Below are positions 46,701 to 58,700 of a stretch of DNA of 64,000 bases, piece by piece. The notes beneath the pieces are model-generated. The model searched no databases. It worked only from the letters and a program-made list of their open reading frames with translations, and was not told where the DNA came from. The translations under genes and the position numbers were made by a program. The DNA comes from Macrostomum hystrix (taxonomy: Eukaryota; Platyhelminthes; Macrostomidae), in the NCBI GenBank assembly GCA_950097015.1, contig CATNEN010000012.1, positions 241,501-305,500 on the forward strand. Reading direction: 5' to 3'. Every line of letters begins with the position of its first letter. Position 1 is the stretch's first letter.

Positions 46701-49700
46701 CGCGCACTATTGATTTGGCGGCCGCTGTTGTTTTTTTCGAAGATTTAGTCGTACTATCGCGACCCGAGTAGGTAGTCGCGAGCAGGTCTGACTTCGAAAA
46801 AACTGCACGCAGAACTTTTCGAATAAATGCCAATCTGCAGCGAACAAGCTTCCGTTTTTCCACTGCGTCAGCGTCCTGCTGCCGCTCCTGCAAACACTTA
46901 AGGACTTTTAGGCTGTTTTCAACTGAAACCTTGTCCTCCACTGTGACGAGAAGGCTTGCGAAAGCGGCATCGTTGCTCCTAATCGGTACGAGACCGCTGC
47001 TTGCCGGTGCAGCAGCGACAGGCTGGTCCTGCTGCAGGATGTCCTGCATACTGCGATGCAGCGCTTCGGTCTGCTCTGAATTAAGGCCGCCGCGAATGTA
47101 CACACCGGCTGACCGTTGCTGAGTGGGATCCCGGCCAGCACCTCTCTCAGCTTCGCCGTCGCAGGCTTCGCCTTCTGCACCATCGACATCATCGACGCCG
47201 AGGACGCGGAGCTGCTCCTGTGCGAATTGGGTGCTCTGCAAGCAACGCCGATGCATTTGCGAGATTACCCCCCTTACGTGCCGCAGGGTCCCACTGCAGT
47301 CCTGACTGTGGTCTATTCTCCTGTTGTGCAGCTCTCTCACGCTCGAGCTCATCACGAGCGACACGCAGCTCATCACGAGCGACACGCAGCTCCTCGCCTG
47401 TGTCGAAAGAAAGAGTGCGGAACGAATGTATAAGCAGCCGTTAGATGGAGCCATTCTAAGGTGGTGTATCGCCAAAGGGTTTCAGGGGGCAATGTTTTAC
47501 GCCGGAAGCAAAAAATTCGGGGGGATGATCGTCTCACCCCTCTGACTCCCTGAAAAGCACCATGAAACATAAAACTTATGCAGCGCGTCCTCCACTACTG
47601 AGTGCCTGTGGATTTGTTGCAGCATGTTGCTGCATGAAGGGCACCTGACTGATTGTGGCGCCTCGGGCGGCTGCCTCGCAAGTGCAGCAGCATTGTTGGC
47701 CGCAGCCATAGTTCCGTGAGGGCCCTTCCAAAAAATCCCCTTGAAACGGACACCCGTCCTTTTATTTTGCGCCGTAACGACGACACGGACGTTCCCAGCC
47801 AGCCCAGTTCCGTCGCCTCCGTGGAACGCCACAATGTCGCGTTCGTGTACTGGTCCGTACTGCACGGAGCCGGTAGGGTTTGGGTCGTACTGCACCGACC
47901 AGTACCTGTTGGCCGGCGAGTCTATTGCGATGTAATCCATAGGGAGCATCTCTGGGTTGCGCTTCGTTCGCGCAGTCGAGGACCGGCTTGCCGCTCGCAT
48001 TTGCTGTCTCCTTCGCCGCGCAGCAGCACTAGCGACCGGCTCTTCGGCAACACTCGGCACACCAGCGACCGGCTCTTCGGCAACACTCGGCGCACTAGCA
48101 ACCGGCTCTTCGGCAACACTCGCGCACCAGCGACCAGCTCTTCGGCAACACTCGGCGTAGCGCTAGCGGCCAATTGGGTTTTTTTCCTCTTGGAAGTCGG
48201 TTGACAAGCACGTTTCGCGTTTCGTCTTGTCATTGGGCTGTTGGCCTTCAGAGCTGCAAAGTAGGGGAGCAAACCGTTAGTCACTACGGTTAGAAAGCAT
48301 GATGAGGATTGATGCGGGACAGTTGCTCCGGATTATGTTGGAATGTCTGTTAAGTAATTGTCAACTGTATGGTCACATATTTTAATAAGAGGGCTCCTGC
48401 CTGAACTCTGCAGAGAAATATTATGCTGACTTATCAGTGCGCTTTTGAACGCAGCTTCATAACGTCTATTGAAGGCCTATATTAAAAAGGGTTTAAAGCT
48501 GCAATTGCAACAAGGACAAAGAGTTTGAAGCCGCCGTATTTCATAATCATATATTGACTATAATATAAATATAATAATACTATAATAAATACAGCTGATG
48601 GAGAATGAATGCTTCCGCTTTGTAGGTAGATTCAATTTATGCTCATTTATGATAAAACATTACAAGCACCGCATAGTGAAATTACTTTGGAGAATAAAAT
48701 AACAAATAAACATAAAATTACATACTGTACATTAACTTCGACCCCCATGCGGATTTGGCTTCCTGCTATTGACACAAAAACCCACTTTCCCACTACAAAA
48801 CAGTACTACTACTATTACTACTGCGAATACTTATTTCAGACAGCGAATAGTTACTTCAGACAGCGAATAAAGTATACAGCTTGTTTATATTCCTTTTACG
48901 AGTAGTAGCTAAACAACAGGCGAATATGGCGTATCCCCGTCGGTCTCCGCTTCCGCAGATTGTAACCACTCGCGGCGGGTACGTCGGAAGCTGTTAAGCT
49001 TCTTTGTCGCTTGTCTGACTTCCTGTGTGGGGCATTACGAACATAAAATGTATTTTCCGAGAACGCGACTATTGCTTACCTGCAGTGCTGCCTTCCGACA
49101 GAGCCAACCAGAACATTGTGGATGACAGTACACGCAGATAGCTTAAATGATCTTTACGGTCGCTCTCGAGAAACGACTCCAGTGTCATGGGCCCATATGC
49201 TAGAATCCAAGCCCCGAATTCATGGCCCCGAAACTTCTTGACTTCCATGAGGCTTCGTGGAATTCGGTGGATCGACTTGGGAACTTTGATTTTCCTCACC
49301 TGAAAAGTAGATTTAGGTCCCGGTTGGCATGCTGTAAAAAGTGATTCAAAGTTGTACTTCTGAAAACAAGCACTTGTTATGCACTTGAGCATCAACTTCC
49401 CACTGCTGACTGCTCAAATCCGGTTCCCTCCTGTCAGGATCGGGCTTGTCGGGTCGCGGAAGAAACAATTGAAACACAAACTGCTTGGCAGGACCAGATA
49501 GAAACTGGTGTAGGTAACATGGAGGTGTTGCCTGAATGTAGTCGAAGCCAAAGATGGAGCTTAGCGGGCAAGTGAACTTAACCCCGAATGTGTCGCCAGG
49601 ATCCCGCCGTCCGGGATGCGTTTTCGCAGATTGAATCGCAGCCAAGTAGTTCGTGTCAACCAGTGTCCTCACTGTTGGTTCAATGCACCCCGCAGCCCGG

Positions 49701-52700
49701 ACAGCGTTCAGCGTGGCTTGAGTGACTACAGCTGTATAGTAGCGAGCACGATTGTTTGGCTGCTTGATGCTGCTTGATAGCACTTGTCGCAGCCGTACTC
49801 GTTGTGGTACTGACGTAGACCAAGTGCGTCGGCACGAGCCGGAGCGTCGAAAATAGCCAGCATGGGATGGAACCTTAGTCGCGTAGTCGTTCCTTCACCA
49901 ATGAGAACACCGGTTCTCATGGGGTCGTTCAGACTCTGAGTGACGATGCGCAGAAACGCCTTGACCTTGATAAGTGTTGGGCAATACGGATGTGTCATAA
50001 TTCCCGTAGCAAATAAATGTTAACAAGGTTACCGTAAAAATAATTTTACAAGTATTTCATAAGTATGCATGGTAACAAGATTTTACCGTTCTAAAATCAA
50101 TCATTATTAAGTTACTAAGAAATATTCACGAATGTTACATTTAGGAGCGTAATGCACTGACCTTGACTTTCCCTGCCCAGAGACCTCACAGTATGACAAA
50201 TTTCCACTGCAGTCGTGGTGCTACCTCTGTTATTGTGAGATAGACAGAGCACACCTCAGTACTGCTCGTTGTATGACACGAGAACCCGTCGCAGCACAGG
50301 TTGTAGCTCAGGTCCGCCCTGCGTCGAACGTCCACGCTTCGAGCGAACTCCTTGTAGAGCGTGCTGTTGGCATAGTGCAACTTATCATCAGGCACAGAAG
50401 CCAACTCTTCAGGCCAGGTTACAGCCGTAAGCAACCCAGCGTCTATTTTCTGCTGAATTTGAGCAGGCAAGTCGAACAGCCAAAAGTGGGCTGGTCGTTC
50501 CGGTGACTCACAATGGCTACACGGGACGTTTCGACCCGGAGAGGTGCTGCCACACTCAGTACAGACGGAGTGGCATTCAGTTGATTGGCGCACGGACCGT
50601 CCGCGACCATCTTGGCCGCCTCCTTGAACAGGTAGGGGGTCCGCGGGAAGCTGCTGCCGGGGAATATGGTGCACAACGTCAACAAAAGCAGCTCCACCTT
50701 TGGCTCCTTTACCTCGGCAGCTAGAATGAAAGTCTCCAACAGGCGGATGGTTTCCTGCAATGAAACGGACGTTCCCACGAAAACTGGTGCAGAAAGGAAA
50801 TGATCGTTACGATCGACAGTGTCACAGTCTTCTTCACTACTCTCTGAAGAGCTATCGGTGGTCTCATTCGAGACTTCTGAGTCATCAGCGAAACTTTCAT
50901 CGACTTCAACATCGACTTCAACGACTTCTGCATCGGCAGCACTGGCGAAGTCGTCACCTGCCTCAGCAGCACTGGCGGAGTCGTCGCCTGCCTCGGCAAC
51001 ACTGCCGGAGTCGTCGCCTGCCTCGGCAACACTGCCGGAGTCGTCGCCTCCCTCGGCAACACTGCCGGAGTCGTCGCCTCCCTCGGCAACACTGCCGGAG
51101 TCGTCGCCTGCCTCGGCAACACTGCCGGAGTCGTCGCCATGCAAACTCCTGAGGAGACGAAGCTTCCGCATCCGTTTTGCGCTGCCGCCGGATTTGACTT
51201 CATTCGCTGGCCTTCTCTTTACGCCCTGCCGATATTGGGCCATGTAAAGCCGTATAAGGCCAGGTAGCGCCAAATTTATCGTCGTCTTTCTTTGCTGCTT
51301 CTTCCATCGGTAGCGTGGCTGAAGTCTTGTGTTGTACATTTGGGCTATAATTTGCTGTCGGAATGTCACTTCACAATGCGCAAACTTTATAGTTATAATA
51401 GCATTCAATAGCATGTAAATGTTTTAATTATATAAGTAGTTATAATTTTTTTAAAATCAATTAATAGCATTGAAACACCTAACTACCTAATATTGAGTTT
51501 GACTTTTTAAAAACAAACTCTCCTCCTTTTTCAACTGGGCTTGGGACCAGCTTTGGCGGAGTTAAAGTCAGGTGTCAAGTGGTTGTTGGTTACTGCAAAA
51601 ATGACCCAATTGGAGGCACGGATTGAAAACAAACAAAACAAACAAATAAACTGTTTCAAGGAGAAACAATGGCCGAGTCTTAAGCCGCGGCAACAAGTTT
51701 AACAAATTGCCCTGTTATTGTGGAACGGATATTCAGCGGGATACGCTATATCAGGATAAGTTATATTTGCAATTTCCAGACGAGTGCCAGGATATTCAGC
51801 AGGATGCAGTAAATACGGATATGGGTTCAAATATGAACAAAGTTGATCCATATCCCGGTAAAGTGACTGGATAAGTTCGCCTGGATATTTGCAATTTCCA
51901 GACGAGTGCAGAATTCAGTGGGATATTATGTATCCGGATGAAATATGGATAAAATGCTGTATCCAGCTCTATCCTGGCCTTTGACCGGACATTCCCTAAT
52001 ATCCTGGCCGGAATAGCAAATATCCCGGGAAATATCCCAGTTTTTTTGGAGGGAGTAGAAGGCAGAAGAAAATATGTATAGAATAATACCCCCTAATTTT
52101 GTTTCTTTGGCCTAGGAATGGCTGAGGACGCGTTTCTTGGCCTCGGCCCAGAAGCGCTGTCCGAAGCCGTTCCTAGGCTACAGACAACGATTTCAGGGGG
52201 GTATTATAGTATAGCTTTTTGCAGACCATTTGATCCTTCGAGCATTCGATTTAATCCACAGTGGCAAAATCCAAGGGTTTCAGGCCGATTTTCAAGTTGT
52301 CTATGGCCAAAAGTGTGACCATTGAGCAATAGATTTGATCCTTCGGACCAAGGACAACTTAATAACTCCTTGTTATTAAGTTGTCCTTGCTTCGGACACG
52401 CATTTAGTCCCGCTCCATAGATTTCATATTTAATTTATTGCCCAGTTAGGCCCGGTCATAGACTAAGGAAAGCATTTATTTGATGCGAGAGAAATTTATT
52501 TGGCCGGGACAATAAATTATTTATTGGCCCGAGTACTTTAGAGTTTCTGTTTGAACGAAATAACGTGTAAGAAACGAAGAACGAACGAAGTACTGCACTT
52601 TTGTCATTGAGTTCTCAAAAACAAAAATTGTTAATCGAAAGTAATCGTGACCTTATTCGATTCGCCACAGATCTCGATTCGCATCTTCTTAGGACTAGGA

Positions 52701-55700
52701 CTGTCGGAGTTGACGGCGACAGTTGACTGTTGTCCTTGGTGGGCAACAACATTAGAAGAGGTAGCAGTAGTAGCTCCAGTGGTAGTAATGACGGCAGAGG
52801 CCTGGCTCTGGCAGACTATGTGCGTCATGGAATCTCCACCAGCGTTGATGTTTGTCACTTGGTTCACTTCTCTTGCGGCAATGATTGCCGAGGCCTCCTT
52901 CTGCTTAGTCACGGATTGACCGATATACCTTTCAAGAGCCGAGGAGCTGTGGCCGGTGACGCGACAAATGTCGGCACGTTCGACACCGGCTTCATGAAGT
53001 CTTGTTGCAGCCGTTTTGCGCAAACTCTGGTTGGTATACTTGCTGGTATCCTCAGGTGCAACTAGTTTGACACATGTCTTTACTGTCTCTGCGAGAGTGT
53101 GCCGTCCGACAGGAGATCGCATGAACCATGAACAGGCTGAACCAGGCGACCACGACCGATTCACCGCCAAGAACAAGGCGGCTTCGCTATTAGGAGGACG
53201 CTTTGTCGTGTACTCTTTGTAGATACACACTGGGCAGCGTTCATGATTATCCGTATGAAACGCACGAACTACCTTCGGGTCACGGAGCAATCCCTTCAGA
53301 CCGCCTTGATTGGTTTTGGTCACGCAATTTTCTCTGTAGACGATGCACTCGTGGCATTCAACAGACTCCAGTTGAATCTGCCTGTCAAATTCTAGGTCAC
53401 GTAGTTCCGCACCGCCACGCAGGGCAAAATGTTTCCCTAACAGCCACACGACGGCGTTTAGTAGGCTGCGCGGCGTCGTCACACCCAGCACACCATCAGC
53501 CCATAGTTTGTCCTCAATCGTATTTGGAATTGTTTCAGCCTTGTTCAAGCGAGCACCTTTGCCTTCTCTGGTAGCCACCTTCATAGCCGCATCCAATGCG
53601 ACACGGGTTTCCCGGAAGGCGTCGTCCCTCCAGATTGACCAGTTTTGTTTCAACACATTTTGCCAGTACCATTGAATCATGGACACAAAGTCTTTGAGAG
53701 TGGTGGAAGTGTACCGTTCTCCATCCTGATTGCGTACTTCCATTACGAAGTACTTCAGAAGAAAATTCAGATCTGGCTTCGTCATCTCCGAGAGATCTTT
53801 CAGGACCATTAATGATGGACCACCACCCGTTGACCAAGCAGTCTTCTTCTGCTCATGCCAATTCTTGAATACGCCGACGAGCCAATCAGCCTTCTTTTTA
53901 GTATTTTCTGGTATCGCTTTCTCCAGTTGCAAATTCAACTCCAACTCGTTCATCATCGCATGCCGACTCGAAACCACTCCATCACGTTGTTTGTCGCCTT
54001 CGGCCACCATGAACAGGTCAAGATTAAAATCCATGTCCGGCAGAGTCAAGTCAAGTAAGTCGTCAGGAATACTCATTGTGGTTTTTTGGCTGGATAAGTC
54101 GCTGGTAAGTACGTTGCCGGATTTCATCGTAACTTTCCTCTCGCTTGACACGAACTGAGTAATAAATACATCATTCCCCACTTGTTTGATTTATCTATGG
54201 CCGTAACCGTCTTCGGCCACGTTTATTTGGCCTCGGCTTCGCCTCGGCCAATAAACGCGTCCTCAGCCGCTTACGACCAAAATAAATAAAACAAGTGGGG
54301 AATAACATGTATCCCCCACTTGCCCGCCAACATTGTCTATGTCGTAACGCGTTTCGTTCATTTGCCCTAGGGCAATAAATCATTTATTTCCCGCGCCCCC
54401 GCGCGAAACAGAACTTTTACCACAGACATAAGTCACACCCGTCTGGGGAAATAAACAAAGAAAGTGCAAAACGAGAACGCTCGGAACCAAACACACCCTC
54501 CGTCCAGCAGTCATCTTCGATGGGCTTTGACACCGGGTCAGACTTCTTGAGCCCGACGCCCTTGCCCTCAGCAGTTGATAGCTTCATAGCAGCGTCCAAC
54601 GCTCTTCTGCACTCGGCAAACTCGACATTCGTCCAGAGGCACCAGTCCTTGCGATGCACGTTGCGCATTTGGTATTGTAGCATTGAGAAGAAGTCCTTCA
54701 GGGTACCAGCCGAGTACCGTTCGTTCCGTTTTGTCCGGACCTCCAGGATAAACAACTTCAGGAGAAAGTTCAGGTCCGTCTTGTCAAACTCATCCATGTC
54801 CTTGATAACCATGATGGATGGTCCACCATTCGTCGCCCATTCTTGCTTCTTAAACGCGTGCCATTCATTGAAAGTAGACAGCATCCACTCGCATTTCTTT
54901 ACGGTGTTCGGAGGGACCGTGCCGCCAATCATGGCCTCCGCCTCGGCCTCAGTCAAGCTTTCAAATCGAGGGCAAGACATATACAAGCGTCTGCTATTCT
55001 GTCCTGTTCTGTCTTTTTCGCATAAAGGCTGTCTTTTTTAGCGTCTACCCTCCTCTCGGATTTTGATTTTCACCATAGACTACAGACAGAGCGTAGCAAG
55101 AAACAGAAGACTTAAAGTGCAATGAAAGTCGGCAGCCAAGTGGGGGATACATACCATCTCTCCCACTTATTTCGGCTGTCTAGGGTGCAAAGGCCTTTAC
55201 ACCCTGGCAGCCGAAATAAGTGGGAAAGATTATACATATACTTCTTCGTCGAACAGAGTGTTAGCCACTTCGCTCTCTGACGTCTGATGATAACTGTCTA
55301 GTCTGTGTTCTAGGGCAAACATTATCAAACGATAGGCAGTCTCAGCGTGCCACGTCAATGCTAGATTTTACCATAGACAGCGTGCATCAACGGCCTAAAA
55401 TGAGTGCGTCAATGACCGTTATCAGCACGCAAACTTTGAGTGCATTTATTTGAGCTCAAAACGTAGTAAGAATTAACGGTACAACAAGGGGATTGTTGTT
55501 GGTGTTTACAAAATATTAACGGCGACAACATTTTCATAGCAGTTTGCACGGCATACTCCAGATGACCGTGTGTGGCATTGTCAAGTAGAAATGTCACTTA
55601 CTCGTGCTCTTATTAGAACTCAGGCAGCTCACTTAAGGTTGAATGTGCAGTTCTCAAAATGTCCACCAAAGTGGAATGACAGCGCTGGAGCTCCAGCGTT

Positions 55701-58700
55701 GCCAGGGGTCGAACTTGTCACACAAACTTGCTGCACCACCTGACTGGAGGGAAGCTGAAGCGTGGACTGCTGCGCATGCGGCGTCGATGCGCCGGTGACC
55801 CCTGGAACTGTCAGATGACAGTTGACATGCCGGATGACACCGTCGGGGGTGGGCTCAGCTGATCTCTGCGGCGGCGGCCCTGGAATTGCTACCACGCCCG
55901 TCTGTTGACGCCCGTACAGCGATCCGGATAGAGCGTCTGACATCTTCCCCATGTCCGTTGCCTTCCGCTTCCCATGCGTGAGGTACCTAAAGTGCGATTG
56001 AAAGTAGTTACTCATGACGTTGACATGTTCACTTTGTTAGTGCAAAGCCCGTCATATATGGGTACTCACCGTTGCACAGTCTTTGCCTCCTTGTGGCCAG
56101 TAATTTTGCAAATTTGCTCCAGCCTGAATCCTGCCTGGTGAAGGTCCGCAATCACAGTTGGCCGAATATTGTGCGGCGTGTAGATCTTTGACAGGGCAGC
56201 TTTCGTTGAGATAGTCTTCATCATTCCGCCAACGGTATTCACCCCGACTGGCTGTTTCGTGTACCATGGGCCTCCAGCTGCAGAGGACTTCTTCGGTGTC
56301 AGAAGCAGCGGAGATCCTTCCGTCTCAGCGTCACCCAGAGCCTCCCGTCGCTTCTCGAGGTAAAGCCGCAGTGCCTGCACTGGACATTGCGTCGTCCCAG
56401 TGGCCTTGATCACCGCCTCTCTGTTGTCACTCATGGCTCCGGCATTGAGTTCCCGTCCCAGATTCTTCTGCAACCCTGTGCGAAGCCGGACTAGAGTGCC
56501 ACAGTCGGCATTGTCCTCGAACACCAGACTGTCCGAATCCAATCCACGGAACCATTCTCTCCCACGCTGGCCGAAAAAGTAGATGAGGACAAAGTATACC
56601 TCGTGCAACAGGGTCGTCGGCGACGCATGGTCAAAGTACCGCGCCAACCTGCCCTTATCTTCCTCACTGATGGCCTCGTAATGGTTGATCCGTCCACCAG
56701 CCTTTAGAAACATTCGCGCCACCGCCTTCAAAGCCAGATTGGCTGCGTGGAACTTGTCATTCTCGATTATGTTCAGAGACCTAACCCTCCGAAAGTAGCG
56801 GAAAAGTCCAGCTCTCGCACAAATCAGAGATGTCGGAGCGTACAGAGAACCGTCTTCCTTTCTTAGTGTGGCGTAAAACAGTCGCAGCTTGCAGGCCAGT
56901 TCATCCTCACTGCACAAATCGATGTCGAAAGGCAAAAATACGTTTGTCGTCAGGAACTGCTTGAATCGTTCGACTGCAGCGATCTCTTGTCTCTCGGTGG
57001 ACACGACCTTCGTATCCTCGTATTGCTGCGCTGCAATTGCCTCCAAATCCGCGGTAGAGTCGTCTGGCAGTAACGCACAGAGTTCGTCCAGGGTGGGACA
57101 TTCAAAATCTTCATACACTTCCTTCTCCACCACGTCGTTCAGCTGGAAGAGCTCCCTCTGGAGTCGAATCTCGTCCATGGTCAAGCCAGATATGCACTCA
57201 TTCGGCCAGTGCATTAGGTTGATCATGTCGAAAAGTTATCTACTCAACTGCGTTGGGGCTTGCGCCTTAAGCCAGCCTGACCGCCCAAAAACATGGGCGT
57301 GCGCCAACGCACTTGTCTATGGTCGAAAGAGTAAGGACGGATCGATGCGGAAACGGCCTCTCATTGGATAATGCTGTTAACGCACGGCTTTGCGTTAACG
57401 CACGGGTTTACCTAACCATTGCAGAATCTTGCTAGGCGGAAGATGCAGCTCTGCCTGCACTGTGTTGTTCTGCACTACTGTTCTCGAGTTTTGAATGTCA
57501 ATTTTTATTCCAAAGTCCCTAGCATCACCGCGACGTCCCAGCAGACCTGATTCATCAGCCTCCATTTCAGCATCTCTGTCGCTCCTCGCATCAAAGAACA
57601 GAGACTCAGAGTTGGCCAACAGCTCATTCAGGCACTCCACCAGCTCCTCCACTCTAGCAAAGCGTCCAGGTTGAAGAACCAGGGCCTCGTGCTCTCTTCC
57701 AACTGAGATAGTGATGCAGTAAGGTTCGTCAAGATTGTACCATGAAGCAGGCAGATGGATTTCAACCAGACCAGCCTCATAGTCCACATTTCGATCCAAG
57801 TAAATAGGTGAAGGCAGGTGAAAATGAAAGTCACTAGAAGTACCTTCAGCATGTTCACTGTTGATAACAATGTTTCTCATAATAGAAAATACCTTTATCA
57901 CAGAAATAGGTTTACTACTAGACTTTTCTTAAGTCCTTTTCATCCACCCACCCGGTGGAGTTGTAGCCGGCCCACTTCACAAGATATCGGATTTTTCCAT
58001 GACGTTTCTCAGTCTTCAAAATCTTTTCAATCACATACAACCGCTGTGAGTCCGGAACAGCCTGCAGCTCATGCTCATGGAAGAGGCCTCGAATCTCTTC
58101 CCCCTTCATGTCTCTAATCTTGTACATGTACGGGTAGTGCTTCGGGGCCCTGGCCACCACAGTGTACACTTCCTCGCTCCAGTTGGCATTGTAGCCCTTT
58201 CGGAACACCCTGGGTGCATTGGAAATCCTCACTAACTGATTGTCGCAGAATTTCGGCTTCTTCAGCTTCTCTATTGTCTCAATTGCTTTCCCATCGTACA
58301 GGTTCATCCAGACCTCAGATTCATTCTCTTTGCAGACGCTTGTTGGCGCCATTTTTATGCTTCTATGGTAAGTGCTGTTGTAGGACTTCACTAGCTTGGA
58401 CAGCACGTCAACCCAGTGCAGGGTGCTTTTGTACGTGAAATACCGCCACATTTTGCTCTTCAGAGTTCTGTTCCATCGCTCAATGATGGCTGCTTTCTGC
58501 TCACTATTGGTTGGGAAAGCCAGAATCCCCCGCTCTATGCAGAATTGGCGAAAAGTAGTGTTGAGAAACTCTTTCCCCTGATCTGTGCGGACTGTGCGAG
58601 GCTGGCGTGGAGAGGGGCTTAAATAAGACAATAAATAAGTTTTAGCTGCAACTAAGGTGCTGAATGGACTAAAAGTACATTAGGAACGCAAGACTAAGAA

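Larger units (their letters stand above)
45654..52053 (-). mobile_element. Complete CACTA/TNP2-like DNA transposon, 6.4 kb
   Basis: The left end CCCTCCAAAAAAAC and the right end (reverse complement CCCTCCAAAAAAAC) are followed on both sides by GGGATATTT/CCGGGATATTT-type subterminal repeats (45660-45900 and 51730-52050). AG on each side (45652-45653, 52054-52055) may be a 2-bp target duplication. The minus strand encodes a transposase with TNP2-like layout and a second protein region. The dense GGATAT motifs near both ends are the multiple subterminal sites typical of CACTA elements. The termini differ from the canonical CACTA. Inserted antisense in AP5Z1 intron 3. Confidence 0.8.

Noticed and set aside
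52299-57322. CCATAGAC/GTCTATGG as a shared promoter motif of the YR cluster
   Set aside because: Four exact copies in 5 kb is suggestive, but the same string also occurs elsewhere (near 17656, 21427, 22603, 25535), so it is not specific.
57300-58631. Terminal inverted repeats of a complete Polinton
   Set aside because: I found no long inverted ends or polymerase, ATPase or capsid genes; only a fragment can be claimed.
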